Shown here: positions 49,840-61,616 of the stretch, piece after piece
How positions within the stretch are numbered: the first letter of the stretch is position 1
Layout of the letters: every line of letters starts with the position of its first letter
Source of the DNA: Apostichopus japonicus
Taxonomy: Eukaryota; Echinodermata; Holothuroidea; Aspidochirotida; Stichopodidae
DNA length: 62,000 nt
Assembly: GCF_037975245.1 (NCBI RefSeq)
Contig: NC_092564.1
Coordinates: 4,888,484 to 4,950,483, forward strand
Reading direction: 5' to 3'
Program-made: the position numbers and the translations under genes
The notes under the pieces: generated by a model
What the model saw: only the letters and a program-made list of their open reading frames with translations
Database searches by the model: none
Told to the model about the DNA's origin: nothing

Positions 49840-50400
49840 ACAGTGGGGCGGAAAATAGTCATTTCTGGAGGAACTCACGCTTTCCTGTACTGTCTGATAC
49901 TGTCACCTGGAATAATGAAATAGTACATTGACATCACTTCTCACTAACAAGTCTCGCATATGCCAAGAACTGGTAACATTCTTGCACTGCGCCCCCAATA
50001 ACCTTCTCTATACGGCCGCTCTCCTGCTACTTCCGGATCGACCAGGCATTCAGAAGCCTGTATATACTCGTATTACACCTGTATCTACCTGTATAACAAG
50101 ATTTTCGACCTTTGTTTCACTGCTGGTGTTTCATTCTCAGTGGACTCTTTTGAAGTCAGGAAGAATTTTATTTCATCAAGCTAGTTTCGCCTACTTCAAA
50201 CCGCTAATTAAGTATTCTTTTATTTTTCATGTTTTTTTAATGCATGTACCCATGAACCAACTGACTTTCAAGGAAGAAGGACCATTTGAAATAATTGTGA
50301 AACTTTACGTTCTCTTTCCCTGCAGGTTTCATATTGGAAATCAGTATTGTACACGGTTTATACAGAAACAGAGCAACTGACCTAAAGGGTCAGCAAACTA
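49840..50400. other. 3' flank of the GPCR gene
   Basis: A 150-codon open frame at 49928-50380 begins with TTG and has no family signature; it is read as untranslated sequence. No nearby AATAAA was found, so the transcript end is not placed. Confidence 0.4.
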
Positions 50401-50410
50401 GTTAATAATC

Positions 50411-50535
50411 AGCAGTGGCGCTACCTGCACCATTCTAGAGCTGGGGGAAGGGGGATGTGTTAACATGTTATATCGTCGAAGAGGGGGGGGGTCTAAGGGA
50501 AGCGGTGGCGCTTCCCTTTGAAAAATTTGGTAAAA
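50411..50535 (+). mobile_element. Left-part fragment of a hAT-like element
   Basis: cagtggcgctacctgc begins it, followed by a G tract and the hairpin tctaagggaagcggtggcgc / ttccctttga at about 50492-50520, a variant of the subterminal hairpin of the 22718 and 51123 elements. No right end was identified. Confidence 0.5.
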
Positions 50536-51562
50536 CGGAGCTCGATCCAAGAAGGTGCTATATTTTGCAACTTTTGAAACAAAGTTGAAGATATTCCGAT
50601 TCTATAGGCTCTAACGCACCGTATGCATGCTAATGTATATTGTTTCTGTTTGTCATTGAGGAGGGAGAAGATTCTGTCTCTCGTGACTTTGTTCCGGAGG
50701 AAGGGATGGGTGGGGAGGGGGGGGCGGGGGCTTACGCATCATTGCAATCTGAACTAAATATATCATTGTCCTAATCTGCAAATGCGCTAAAAATGATGAA
50801 CCGTGATCAACATAAACAACTTCTCTAGGCTCAAAGAGGCATGAATACGTCAGAACATTTCGAAAAAATTACGACAGAACGTGATTCGGATTATTTGAGA
50901 GTGCTTTAAATCTTTGATGATATTAATTATAGTTATGAAGTCAAGCAATTCACTCACCCCCCCCCCCCCATTCACCCTAAAAAAAATAATAATAATTGAA
51001 GATTAGCTAATCTACTCCGATATTACACAAATTATACAGGACTATTACCATTTGACAGGTAATGTTTACAGAACACGATATGTTTTTTCGGCTTACCATC
51101 AACTCGCGACATCAGCCGGAAGCAGTGGCGGATCCAGGATTTCGCCGAAGGGGGGGCCCACATGGGAAATGCCTAATCGTCGTCCTGGGGGAGGGGTCTA
51201 AGGGGAGTGGGTGCCCCCCTCCCCTTTGGGAAAATTTCACAAAATATGGAGGTCCTCGGTGCAATCTGGTGCTACTTTTCGTGAAAGTTTGGAGTAAAAT
51301 TTATTTCCAATAAATCATGTATTCATGGTTTGCCGGGCATATATTAATTTGGCAATTTCGAGCAATGAGCTGGGATTTACGTCTTTGGGGAGTAGGTGGT
51401 GATGCAAATTACTTTTTACCAGGCTACTCCAGGCCATTTCATCTTGGATGCCCCCTTCCAGATGGAGACTATTGATGCAGTCAGAGTGCCCCTCTCACCT
51501 TCACTTTATCAGAATGATGGTGTACTCTTTTTGCAAATTTATTTTACAAAAAATTTCACGCA

Positions 51563-52898
51563 CAGTGGCGTAGCTAGGATTTTTTGAGTGGGGGGGCCAT
51601 GGGGGGCTGTTCTTTCTTGTGGGGGGGGGCGGAGTTTACTATCTAAGCGGAGCGCCACCTTGGTTGGCGCGGAGCGTACAGAGAAAATTTGAGATTTCAG
51701 CACCCCCCAGATCGCAGGAGATGGCACCTGTGAGGCAAAATAGCAACCAAAAAGATGTGCAACTTTGGTGACAGAAATGCAAAAAAAGTTTTTTCTCTTT
51801 CATGCTGACTGGCCTTGCCAACTCAGCCAGACTTTTAACTTGAGGGAAGTTGGCATCATTTGTCGTTTCAAGCTGTCAAGGCCTTTCTCCCAACTCAAAC
51901 CCCTGTGGGCTACCGGTAGATTTGCAGGATATGCCCACATGTGGACTTAAATAGCATTAGAGGAAGGGGGTGGAAGACTAACACGCATCGATGTTTCGGT
52001 AATGGTCCACATTGATGGCTCGGTGCTTATTAGGCCATTTATTGGGTTTCTTGAGGCAGCTGTCATCAGAATCTGGCTTTTTGTGCCAATCGATGACCGA
52101 TAACATGTATTGGTATGTAAATTTCTTCTTCATATATCTAGCAACACTCTAAAAACAAATGAGTGGATTTCATTCCATTGGAGTGATCACTCGGCGCACT
52201 TCAAATTAAGAGTAAAATTTAACTCTATTGGAGTTAACCCTCACTCCTAATATGAGTGAATATAACTCTATTAGGAGTTAAGATTTACTCAAATGGAGTG
52301 GAAATTCACTCTTATACCGGAATGTGCTCAGTGATCACTCCCATGGAGTGAAATTCACCTATGTTTTTATCAGTACAGTACAGTGCATATCATCATAGAC
52401 GTACGTACGTACGTACTACGTACGTTCGTATATCAGACGCACTCGATACCCACGATACGATACGGTCCTGGAGAAACTATTTCCACTCATCATTTTTTAA
52501 GGCGATACAGTAGTGAGTATTGAACAGGCACAGCCGCATGTTTGCAGGAAATTCAGAATTCCCAATATTTTATATCTCTACCAGTAGTGAAAATCATGTT
52601 TCGACAGTTTCGTGGACATAAAAAGTTGTTTTGTGGAATATTCAATGACATATCAGGGGCGGATGCAGGATTTGTGACAGGGGGGGGGGGTCTGACTGGT
52701 CCAGCCGCGCCTGAACGTAAGAATATCTAAGCGGAGCGCCATCATTGGTTGGCGCGGAGCGTACAAGAAAATTTTTGGCTTTACAAACCCCCCAGATGGC
52801 CGGAACGGCACTTCCCGAGTATTCTAAGCAGCATGTACCTAGCCTGAAAATATGGATCTCATGTCTGCAATTTCAGGCCCCCCGTAGCTACGCCACTG
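51563..52898. mobile_element. Inner hAT-like element (target duplication ttcacgca/atcacgca)
   Basis: The left end cagtggcgtagct and right end agctacgccactg are perfect inverted repeats. The flanking 8-mers ttcacgca (51555-51562) and atcacgca (52899-52906) differ at one base. Two copies of the tctaagcggagcgccac...ggttggcgcggagcgtac motif lie inside, at 51640 and 52728. An additional left-type end, caggggcggatgcagg, at 52654 shows that it contains part of another element. It also contains the foldback at 52150-52369. Confidence 0.7.
52150..52369. repeat. Complex foldback built from gagtga/tcactc blocks
   Basis: The outer arms of about 40 bases are 52150-52191 and 52330-52369 (for example gagtgatcact against agtgatcactc). 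Inside lies a second inverted pair, gagtaaaatttaactctatt against aatagagttatattcactc-type blocks (about 52208-52300). Stems are well matched and the sequence is dominated by gagt/actc. It looks like a foldback transposon or MITE within the hAT-like cluster. Confidence 0.7.
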
Positions 52899-53010
52899 AT
52901 CACGCATGGGGCACTTTCCCTCGAGCGCGGTAAAAAAAAAAAAAAAAAAAAATCAGGATTTTCAAAAAGGGGGGCCCGGGCCCCCCGGGCCCCCCCTGGA
53001 TCCGCCCCTG

Positions 53011-54140
53011 GGAAGCACAACAGACCCATACCGCAGTAGGAATCTTCAAACTATAATCTTTTACTCATGAAGGAGAAAAAATAACCGTCAGGTTGATTAT
53101 TGTTTCGAGTTTGTTTTTTTCTTCAAAGTTGTAATTCATTTTATTCAATCGATGGTGAAATTATAGCTATGTGTGATGTCAAGGGCAATTAAGATAAACA
53201 TTTTACCTATGGTTTTGGTTCTGAGAGTGTCGTGTATTTGTGAAACAATGACTTCTATTCGCAAGTGGCAGTTAGTTTTTTTTCTATTTTATTCCTTTTG
53301 TTTTCTTGTATTGCTATCATGTTTTTTTAGCTTTTATGCAAACCTTAAGTTTTTTGGGCTAAGTTGTGTTAATAGCTTTGATCTTTGCAACAGTAGTGTA
53401 TTGTGAAAAAATTCTGTTATTTAGAAATGATTTTCTTCCGATCAAACATGTAAATAAACTATTAATTAATTAATTAATTAATTAACTGTCGCATATTATT
53501 TACATGAAATAAATACTCGCTTAGCTTAAAATCTTCTTGAATCGATTTGCCTTTGCATCTTTCATCCCATTGCAGATTTTTGATTTGCTGGGAAATGTCG
53601 TTTACTATATCAATATGATAGGAAAACCCCTTTAATTTGACTAAATACATCTCTGTGGTTAGAACCAGATCCCTCGCTTCTAATTAACCACTTGTATAAA
53701 ATTTCGTCCAACGTTGAAAATGTTGCGTCCCACAAATTTCTTCTTTTCACTTAAGATCGTGGCACACCTAGAAAAGAAAACTCGAGGCGATAATTAGTGT
53801 GACCGATGAAAGATGAACATCTTTCTGAGTATCCTGTGAAATTTGAATTCAGTTCATAAGAGACAACAACATCTAAACTTGACCCTTTGTGCACCCACAA
53901 TAAACTTGAAGTAGAAGAGGTGTGATGTCATTGAAACATACTAACAAATATCTTTAAAATTTACATTAAACTTTCTACTTCAATATTTGAAAGTGATCTC
54001 AATATGAAGACAGCTCATGCCATTGGTGTATTGCTAAAATCGCATTCCCCCAAGTTAATCTGGAACCCTCCCCAATCCAAGGTCAAACGAATAAAGTGAA
54101 CAATTCAAGAAAAAATGTTTGATGTCGGTATGCGACTATA
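53011..54140. other. No gene recognised
   Basis: AT-rich intron sequence including a short (TTAA)n tract at 53459-53485. Nothing else could be supported. Confidence 0.5.
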
Positions 54141-54666
54141 ACGTCACACCTGTTTGCCTCCCTTTTTTTATTTGTAGCGCATTTCCTCACTCTCTCGCTC
54201 ATCCTGTCCGTCCTTTCTCCCTCCCTAAATCTCCCTGTCTCCTTCCTTCGTGCCTGGTCCGTCCTTTCCCGGCCGCTCACCCTCTCAGGCTCCCTCCCCT
54301 TTCCTCCCTCTCTTATCCTTTCCTCCCTCCACGGCCTGCTCGGCTCCGACCCTCGTCCCTGATCCGTCGTTCCCGGCCCCTCACCTTCCCAGCTCTCTCC
54401 CTTTCCTCCCTCCATCAACCCTTACGTCATTTCAACCCGACAGCGCTAGCCCTGCCTGCCTCGGTACTGGTCTCATCCGTCCTTCCTTCCATTATCAAGC
54501 CCTATTTCCTTTCCTCTCCTTCCCTCCCTTCGTCAATCCTTAATTAATCTTCTAATTTCTTTCCTTTTCCCTTTCTTTCATTCATTTCATGCATATCATG
54601 TGTTCATGCATTTCGTTCGTTTCGTTCATTTCGTTCATTCCGTTCATTTCGTTCATTTCGTTCTTC
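54141..54666. repeat. Pyrimidine-rich tract and cgttcattt tandem repeat
   Basis: 54180-54560 is CT-rich low-complexity sequence, and 54600-54666 holds about seven copies of a 9-10 base cgttcattt unit. The proline/serine-rich plus-strand frames and the Arg/Glu/Gly-rich minus-strand frame are composition artefacts. Confidence 0.75.
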
Positions 54667-55024
54667 ACAACATATTTACACAGATAAGATATTTATTTAA
54701 GTGCATGTAATGAATTTTTACATACCATATAAATATAAAGCTATATAGAAATTAAGGCTGTGAAAGGAAATGTATAAAAACTCTAGGGAGCTTAACTGAG
54801 TACAACACTTCCTATACTTACAAAAAGAAAGACAAAACTTAATAATGCAAAATACCCACCCCCCCTCCTCTTCCCACAAACAGGTGCAAACAAACCCCAT
54901 CTCCCTACCCCTTCGATCTTTATCTCTCTTCCTTAATTTTCCCTTCCTTTTCTCTCTTCCTTGCCTTTTCTTCCTCTCTTTCTTCCTTCTCTATACTTTA
55001 TTTTCACTATTTTTTCTATTTTTT

Positions 55025-55078
55025 TCCCGGGGGAGGGGCAGTCTTCTCCCTCCCCCCCTTCCGCTGGCTACGCAACTG
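55025..55078. mobile_element. Right-end fragment of a hAT-like element
   Basis: A polypyrimidine stretch followed by ccgctggctacgcaactg resembles the right ends of the other elements (compare tggctacgcgcctg). No left partner was found. Confidence 0.4.
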
Positions 55079-55709
55079 TTGTTGGGGCAAACGTTGTACC
55101 ACTTAGGCAAAACATATTTAGAATTTTAACATCTTTAGTGTCTCATTTACAAGTTTGTGAAATTTAAGCAACATCCTTTCAATAACTTTTCTTTTATGGC
55201 CTGCTGTATGTAGGCTGTTTGTCCTTGGTACCCACAAGTCTGCATATGTACTGTATTGCGCAGAAGCTTCATTTGTATGGAGCTTGTAACGTCACAACAG
55301 CAATATTTGCGTAATAAGGTCATATTTCTATTTTCAACCCTTTTCGGAGCATAAATTAAAGAAACACATGGGCTATTTTTTATGAAATAAGTAATCTGAT
55401 TTTCACTATATACCGTACTTAAGAAAAAGTATTGAGTGCAAAAAAGTGCGCCAGGTGACAAATTGTTAACGGCTCCACAGGGGCTTGACGCATCTGGTGA
55501 TAACTGCCGATACACTTTTTGTCTTCAGTTTTATAAGCATCGAACAATTTTGTGTGTGTGTGGACTGGGGACTCAGATTCTACAAAATGCCTTTCCTCCA
55601 CTCCACCGTCTGCAACACCCCACCCCCACCATCCCCAACCTTCGTTACCCAAGTATCATTTTGTCATTGTTGGTATGATATATTTGAAACAATATTTCTC
55701 ATATTACAG

Positions 55710-55923
55710 GTCAATTTGGAGGCTTTATATAACTTTATGGGTGTAATGATTGGTTCATCGGTGATACCCATTATTTTGTGTATGTTCTGGACTCGCCTTA
55801 CTGGTAAAGCCATGGAGTTAGCTGCAATCCTTGGGCTTTTCTTGGGTATTTCAGCCTGGCTTCTCTCTTCAGTAGTACTGCACAGGGAATTCAATCTGTC
55901 CAAGTTCTTGGAAAACACTTCGG
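55710..55923 (+). CDS. DUR3-like symporter, exon I
   Basis: Enters in phase 0 and leaves in phase 1, 71 codons. It encodes VNLEALYNFMGVMIGSSVIP and the helix IILCMFWTRL, then GKAMELAAILGLFLGISAWL, the pair of late helices of DUR3, where G-x-x-I-G-S-x-V-I-P-I is the family pattern. It ends in a polar loop (HREFNLSKFLENTSG) with an NTS sequon. Acceptor ctcatattacag, donor cgg|gtaagt. Intron H-I, 9.5 kb, holds the GPCR. Confidence 0.95.
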
Positions 55924-56345
55924 GTAAGTTTACAGTTTACATTTAATCTTCAAAAGGTTTCCATCTTCCTGTTTGAATTTACAGTGATCAAAACGTTGTC
56001 TCCTGAAACCGGTGAGATGGTGGCAAGTGTCATGAGAATCGTGTACGTCCAATGGCCGTTGTAATGTCAGATGAATGGGATTTCGGTAAACAGTATAGTA
56101 TTGTCAACACCCATACATCTTAATCCTCCTAAATCACCCCACCTCCACCCCCCTCCTAACTACCTCCACCTCCATTCCCCTCATAAATTACCCCACCTCC
56201 ACCCCTCCTAAACTACCCCACCTCCATCCCCCTCTTAAATTACCCTACCTCCACCCTCCTAAATTACCCCACCTCCACCCACCCCCCCCTCCTACTCGTG
56301 ACACATCTTTAACTTGACGATAAAATGTTTCTTTTTCTTCCACAG
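55924..56345 (+). other. Intron I-J with CCACCTCC-type repeat
   Basis: The 56120-56290 part repeats ctccacccc/ctcctaaattaccccac units about six times: a C-rich minisatellite directly upstream of the exon J acceptor. Confidence 0.8.
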
Positions 56346-56529
56346 ATACAAACTTTGAATTTAGTATGTTGATTGGTAACTTGACGTCCATAATATCTGG
56401 TGGGGCCATTGCAGTCGTTGCTTCATTCATTACTCAACCACCTATAGACGAAACGTTAGAGACGGAGATATGGGAAAAGACGCGTGATATAGACAATCCT
56501 TTGTCACCTTGGACAGAACTGTACATAAA
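56346..56529 (+). CDS. DUR3-like symporter, exon J
   Basis: Completes the phase 1 codon from exon I and leaves in phase 2. It encodes TNFEFSMLIGNLTSIISGGA, matching the DUR3 late helix L-x-G-N-L-x-S-I-x-S-G-G-A, then IAVVASFITQPP and an acidic loop, IDETLETEIWEKTRDIDN, ending PLSPWTELYIK. Acceptor cttccacag, donor ataaa|gtaagt at 56530. Confidence 0.94.
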
Positions 56530-56849
56530 GTAAGTATGACAAGATTAATATTTATAACAATATGAAATGCACACACGGAAATAAAGCATTACTACAAATG
56601 AGATGTAAAAGTGAAAGTGAATAAGAAAATTAAACAGTTGATATATAAGGGGACATTGTTAATAGTTTCGCGAATTCGCTTCGTCGGCAAGTCGCTGAAT
56701 AACTTCCCCATCAGGGGTTCTAGGTATTGGGCAAGATGTCCCCCCCCCCTTCACAAAAGAGACGGGCCTGTAGATTAAACACGTATAGTAGCTTTATCAG
56801 ACAATATTGAAAGGAATTAACAATGTAATGTTCCATTTCTTATTTCCAG

Positions 56850-57252
56850 GGAATTTTCCATAACGGAGAAAAAGCTTGTCTTTAACCGACCGTCTCTGTA
56901 TCAGATGAGAGAAGAATTTAAGGTTACCTTCCGTACAGCGATAATCCTTGGACTTAGCCTAACGTTATTTTTTATTATAGTTTGGCCTGTAATACTTGCC
57001 TCAGTACAGATCTTCTCAGAGGGGCTGTTCCGTTGGTGGATTGCGTTGGCTGACGTCTGGGCATTCACAGCTGCAATATTTATCATCGTTGTTCCCCTAG
57101 CAACGGAGATTTCAGATATGGTGAAACAGATTAGAAGCAGTAGGGATACTCGGAGGGTGCAACCTCAGGCAACGAACGGTGTAACCCAGGGCGCGGGCCA
57201 GGGCGAGGGCTCGACGAGAAAACCTATTGTAACAATATCGGAACAGGCTTGA
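56850..57252 (+). CDS. DUR3-like symporter, exon K (terminal)
   Basis: The leading base completes the Lys codon from exon J; stop TGA at 57250-57252. It encodes the loop EFSITEKKLVFNRPSLYQMR, the helix TAIILGLSLTLFFIIVWPVI (I-x-x-W-P-V is a family mark), FSEGLFRWWIALADVWAF and a last helix, TAAIFIIVVPLATEI, then a hydrophilic tail of about 50 residues rich in Gly, Gln and Arg, ending TISEQA. The last residues, S-E-Q-A, are not a clear PDZ ligand. Confidence 0.95.
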
Positions 57253-58046
57253 TATCTTAACTGAGAATACATTGCGCAAGATCAGATATCTATTGAGTTT
57301 GAAGAATCAGGAAGCCATAACGGGTACATATATCAATCACTTTAAAACTGTTGCTGTTTTGTATGAATATTATACCACGATACTAGGGACGGTTGTTTCA
57401 GATACACACATACACGTCCATTCTTCCCAACAGACCTTGTTTTATCCGCTATAGCGCCATAAGATTTCCTCAACAGCTGTGAAACCTATATGCCATGGCA
57501 CACGGCACCTATATATGAAGGATCTACTTGGCCTAGGACATAATTACTAGTTGATGTTAATCATCCTAAACGCAAGGTTACATGTGCTGTGAATATGTTA
57601 TAAATGTTGGAATGTGTATTGCAAAATGTTTCTGTCAAACAAATTTTAGCTGATGGTTTGAAATAGTTACGCACGAATAGATGTTATGATATGCAACAAA
57701 CAAGAGATGTTGAAATCATTTTCTACCGAAAAGAGAAATTTATGTTGTGGACAGAGCAGGTTTTTCACCAAAGGCCATATGACATGGGTAGAAAGTGACG
57801 TACATACCTCACACTCTGAAAGAAAGGTGGTCATATACTAGTTTACGCAACCAAAACTATAGTTACAATTGATAATCAACCCCTCATTTGTAAAACGTTC
57901 ACCATGCACGCGCAACAATTATCTAGATTATGCTCATACTTTCCGTGCGAAATTATCATATTTTCAGAAAATAATGTAGATAAAAGGTCGCCACTTTGCT
58001 TTTTTTCTTGATCAAAACGTCAATTTTACTGAATATATATATATAA

Positions 58047-58130
<84 letters not shown>

Positions 58131-59289
58131 TTTATATATTTGATATACTCTATACACGATCTCTAATGTTCCCGATAAAGACTGCACGGTTACATAGTCA
58201 CGAGAGGAACCAGTGTTGGCTCAACCACTTTGAATTATGTGCGAACCATTTTCCAACTGTGTTTATGGACTGTTTTAAGTAGATAGGACAGGGACTGGGG
58301 GATAAGGGTCCAGGGAAAACCAGAATGCGCTGTGGGTAGCAGTTCCAAAGAGGTTGGGAACTACTGTTTTAAATGTTATCATGTTATCGATTCAGTGAAC
58401 ATTTCTTGTGAACTGATCTCAGTTTGTTTTCGTATATTTAATATCTTTAAAATTATATAAGCTGCAACCGATTGTTTTATAAAATATCCAGGTGCCTTGA
58501 TGAAACAAGCAATACAGTATGTACATAAACGAAAAGCAACGATAAAAATAACCCCCCCCCCCCCCCCCAAAAAAAAATTACGTGATATCAGGCCCTCCAA
58601 TCCCCCCCCCCCACCCCAACCCTCTCAATAGGCATATATCACTGAAAACACGTTTAATACAAACATAAATTAAATTCGTACATATTAATATGGTCCATGC
58701 TGTCCCACCTACCAAACATTTCATCCGCCCCCTCCCCCACACCTCGTTATTGTTGGAACACTCCACTGTAGGCATACATGCATTTTCAAATGACCGCATA
58801 CGACCGCATATGAGGTAAAGTTGCTTTTCGTTTATAAGCAGACAATATATACTATAAACTGCTATATTGCTTGTAAAATATTTGTGATTATTTTCAAATT
58901 CATGGAAATATGATGAGAATTTATTGACTGTAATATAATGAGATGTGTAATATATATCTGAGTATGCAGATGGAATTATGTATATAAAAAAGAAGATATT
59001 TCAGGATTGTTGGACTTGCGCGTGGCAGTGGTTATACATATACACTAGCAGCACATTGGCTTTCAACTCTAATTTCCATTTTATATCAAAGCACACTGCA
59101 TTTGTGCGTATACGATGTATCACGCTGTAGAGCGAGCATGCAAGCCAATATTTTCCGAAACCGCTTCATTCCATATGTATTTATTGATTATTTGAATTTC
59201 ATATTTGGTCAGACGTCGATCAAATTTTTCGTTTTGTACATTGATATCCATTTTTGTAAAATATTGTAAAGAAAATATCTTATTGGGAA
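57253..59289. other. 3' flank of the symporter
   Basis: Probable 3' UTR then intergenic sequence. (AT)n runs at 58030-58125, and C tracts occur at 58552-58568 and 58604-58611. No AATAAA close to the stop was seen. No further gene is supported. Confidence 0.5.
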
Positions 59290-59593
59290 CAGGGACGTAG
59301 CTAAGGCCTGATGATTGGGGGGGTGTAGTGGCTGAAATTCCAACTGGATGGGTTTTGGAGCCAGAAAATTCCGACTGCTGCCTTGTACCCCCCCCCCCCC
59401 CGCACTAATCGTCAACGATACGGTCAGTGTCAGTCAGACACCCCATCTCTCGCGACTGCACTTATGTTCCGAACTTTTTTCGATACATTTGTACCTTATG
59501 GGGCAAAGTTTTTGCTTATGTTGATGGCACTTTTAAGCTTCCGTAGATTAGCATTGGTGTTTTAATTGTATACCGTAGAGACAATGTATACCC

Positions 59594-60026
59594 CAACGAC
59601 GTAGCCAGGAGTTTGAAAGAGGGAGCACCTTTTGCGATTGATATGGGGGAGGGGTCTAAGGGGAAGGGTCTCCCCCTCTCCTTTGAGATATTTTTGAACA
59701 ATTGAAGGTCCTTAGATGCGATCTGGTGCAATTTGTTGCCAGTTTCATCATTATCATATGATATCATATTATCAGCAGATTTTGTTTCCTGTTCGAATTC
59801 TTTTACATGTTCTTTTACATAATATACCAGAAATACATTTGACGAACTTAACTGATGGACAATATAAACTTTCATATATTTTAAGACAGCTAGATGTGCA
59901 GTGGCGTAAAAACAAATATTGTTATCGCCGTGTATTAGCAGTGTAATAACAACAGTTTTTAAACATATTTTTCGACAATGAAAGGGGGGAGCAGTCGCTC
60001 CCCTGCTCTCCCTGGCTACGTCCCTG
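59594..60026. mobile_element. Nested hAT-like MITE
   Basis: The left end (caacgacgtagccagg) and right end (cctggctacgtccctg) match except at two bases. The flanks gtataccc (59586-59593) and gtatatcc (60026-60033) suggest a target duplication of 7/8, with the last base shared. It contains the hairpin ggggtctaaggggaaggg / tccccctctcctttga and gatgcgatctggtgcaat, the same subterminal layout as the 22718 element. Confidence 0.75.
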
Positions 60027-60321
60027 TATATCCTGAACTTACTTGAAGCTAGCGAACAGGGTCGACCCACCCAATAGCAAAATTAATACATAAATTATCC
60101 GAATTGAAGCTGGCGAACGTTGTATTTTTTTTTTAGAGTATTCAAAATCATACGAAGTTTTGTATGGTGGAGTATAAGGATCGTGAGAAACAATTTCTCA
60201 ATGTGACGAGGAAAACGTGGTAAATATGACTGATTAAAAGGTCAATTTTGATCGAAAATTTTATGCCACTCACAAATTACAAGAACATATGAAAATAAGA
60301 GTGCGACAGTCAGAAAAATTA

Positions 60322-60401
60322 GAGTGCGACAGTCGGAAATTCCGAATTGAAGCTGGCGACAGTCGGAAATTCCGACAGTCGGAAATTCCGACTGTCGCAC
60401 T
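60322..60401. repeat. Palindromic cagtcggaaattccgac cluster
   Basis: gagtgcgacagtcggaaatt at 60322 is inverted at about 60382-60401 (aaattccgactgtcgcactc), with direct copies of gacagtcggaaattcc between them and a repeated aattgaagctggcga nearby (60104, 60346). All are inside the 59290-60483 element. Confidence 0.8.
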
Positions 60402-60491
60402 CAAATTTTCCAACTATCGTCATTTTTACCAAGATTGGGGGGGTGAGACACCCCCCCACACCCCCCCTCTAGCGACGTCCCTGATTGGGAA

Positions 60492-61002
60492 GCAAAAAAA
60501 AAACATTGCTGTGTCATTTCCTTTGTCTAAGCGTATAAATACAATTCGTGAACTAGCGGTACGAAGTGATGGCGCTCTTTGACAAAAATATGCCGATTCG
60601 CTATTTCGCATGTAACAGTCATAAGAAAAGTGCGCGGGAGTGGGCTGCAACACGGCTGAGCATTGGTCTGACTCCCCCTCCCCCCTCCCATCAGTCCTGT
60701 GTGGAGGTTCATAAATATAAAAATTTGAATATCTATCTAATGACATAATTACGCATGTGCAGTGGAATTCTAGTAAAGTGTTAGCCAGGAACCTGTACAG
60801 AGGCATGCCTATTTCAGACCAATTCCTTGTCGCAAAGAAACACTAATTGCACGTCGTTTTATAAGGCATATAAGGTGTTGCAGAAAATTCCGTGTCGGCC
60901 GCCCATGTCTGTGTACATTGTTCAACCTATTTTAACTGCTCTCATTGATGCCGAGCCTCAGATGTTTAATGGGTCATTACTCAAAGTTAAATGTGGTTTC
61001 AG
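60492..61002. other. No gene recognised
   Basis: A short A run near 60487 and ordinary sequence. The open frames of 60-126 codons on either strand have no family signature. Confidence 0.45.
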
Positions 61003-61037
61003 CAGGGAGCTGCTACCCTAACAGTACCAGCTCCCTG
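61003..61037. repeat. Hairpin cagggagctg...cagctccctg
   Basis: A 10-bp perfect stem with a 15-base loop, the third member of the hairpin type seen at 16738-16766 and 16916-16943. Confidence 0.75.
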
Positions 61038-61540
61038 GTTTCAGAATACACTCTGGAGTGTATACGCAAGTATTTCCTTATGGTCTACAACATATCAAAG
61101 TGAAGTTTTGTGATTTATAAAGTCACCCTTTATGAGATCCGTGTAAGGCGGAGATACTATAGCCGTATAGAAGAACACGATGAGGTTAAAAATAATGACA
61201 GAAACTCAATACTCATTTCAAGAAATAAAAGCATACCTGTTAGTCCTTGTAATTGCTTGTCGTAAAACTCAGAAGTAAAGAAGAAAACACGATTCATTCC
61301 TGAACAATCATATGGTTGTACACTGATATACGGTAATTAAGACAAACAGTGCAAGGCAATGTTAAAGACCAACATTGCAATACTATATCTTACAGTACAA
61401 TATATACATAGCACGACTGGATTGTGTTCACCGTTTTCTAAGATTTTCGATTCTAGAAGGAAACACATTGTATGATGTGTTCAATGGTACCAAAAATAAT
61501 CCACATATTTCCATACACATGAAACCAATATGTCTTCATC

Positions 61541-61616
<76 letters not shown>

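Larger units (their letters stand above)
51123..53010. mobile_element. Outer hAT-like element of a nested cluster
   Basis: The left end cagtggcggatccagg and right end cctggatccgcccctg are inverted repeats. The flanks share ggaagca (51118-51124 overlapping the left end, and 53011-53017), so a degraded 8-bp duplication is possible. The left arm carries the hairpin ggggtctaaggggagtgg / cccccctcccctttggg and gcaatctggtgc. The right arm is a GC palindrome made of gggccc blocks, with a 21-base A run near 52930. It encloses the element at 51563-52898. Confidence 0.55.
59290..60483. mobile_element. hAT-like element (target duplication attgggaa)
   Basis: The left end cagggacgtagct and right end agcgacgtccctg face each other. 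The 8-bp duplication attgggaa is exact (59282-59289 and 60484-60491). The body holds G/C tracts near both ends, a nested element at 59594-60026, and the tandem/inverted cagtcggaaattcc block at 60322-60401. The 184-codon minus-strand frame across the nested element looks accidental. Confidence 0.93.

Noticed and set aside
49928-50380. 150-codon open frame after the GPCR
   Set aside because: Starts with TTG, no motif or family resemblance; read as downstream flank.
54083-54547. Arg/Glu/Gly-rich frame on minus and Pro/Ser/Leu-rich frames on plus
   Set aside because: Composition artefact of a CT-rich tract.
59516-60070. 184-codon minus-strand frame
   Set aside because: Spans both ends of a nested MITE and its G/C tracts; no conserved motif.
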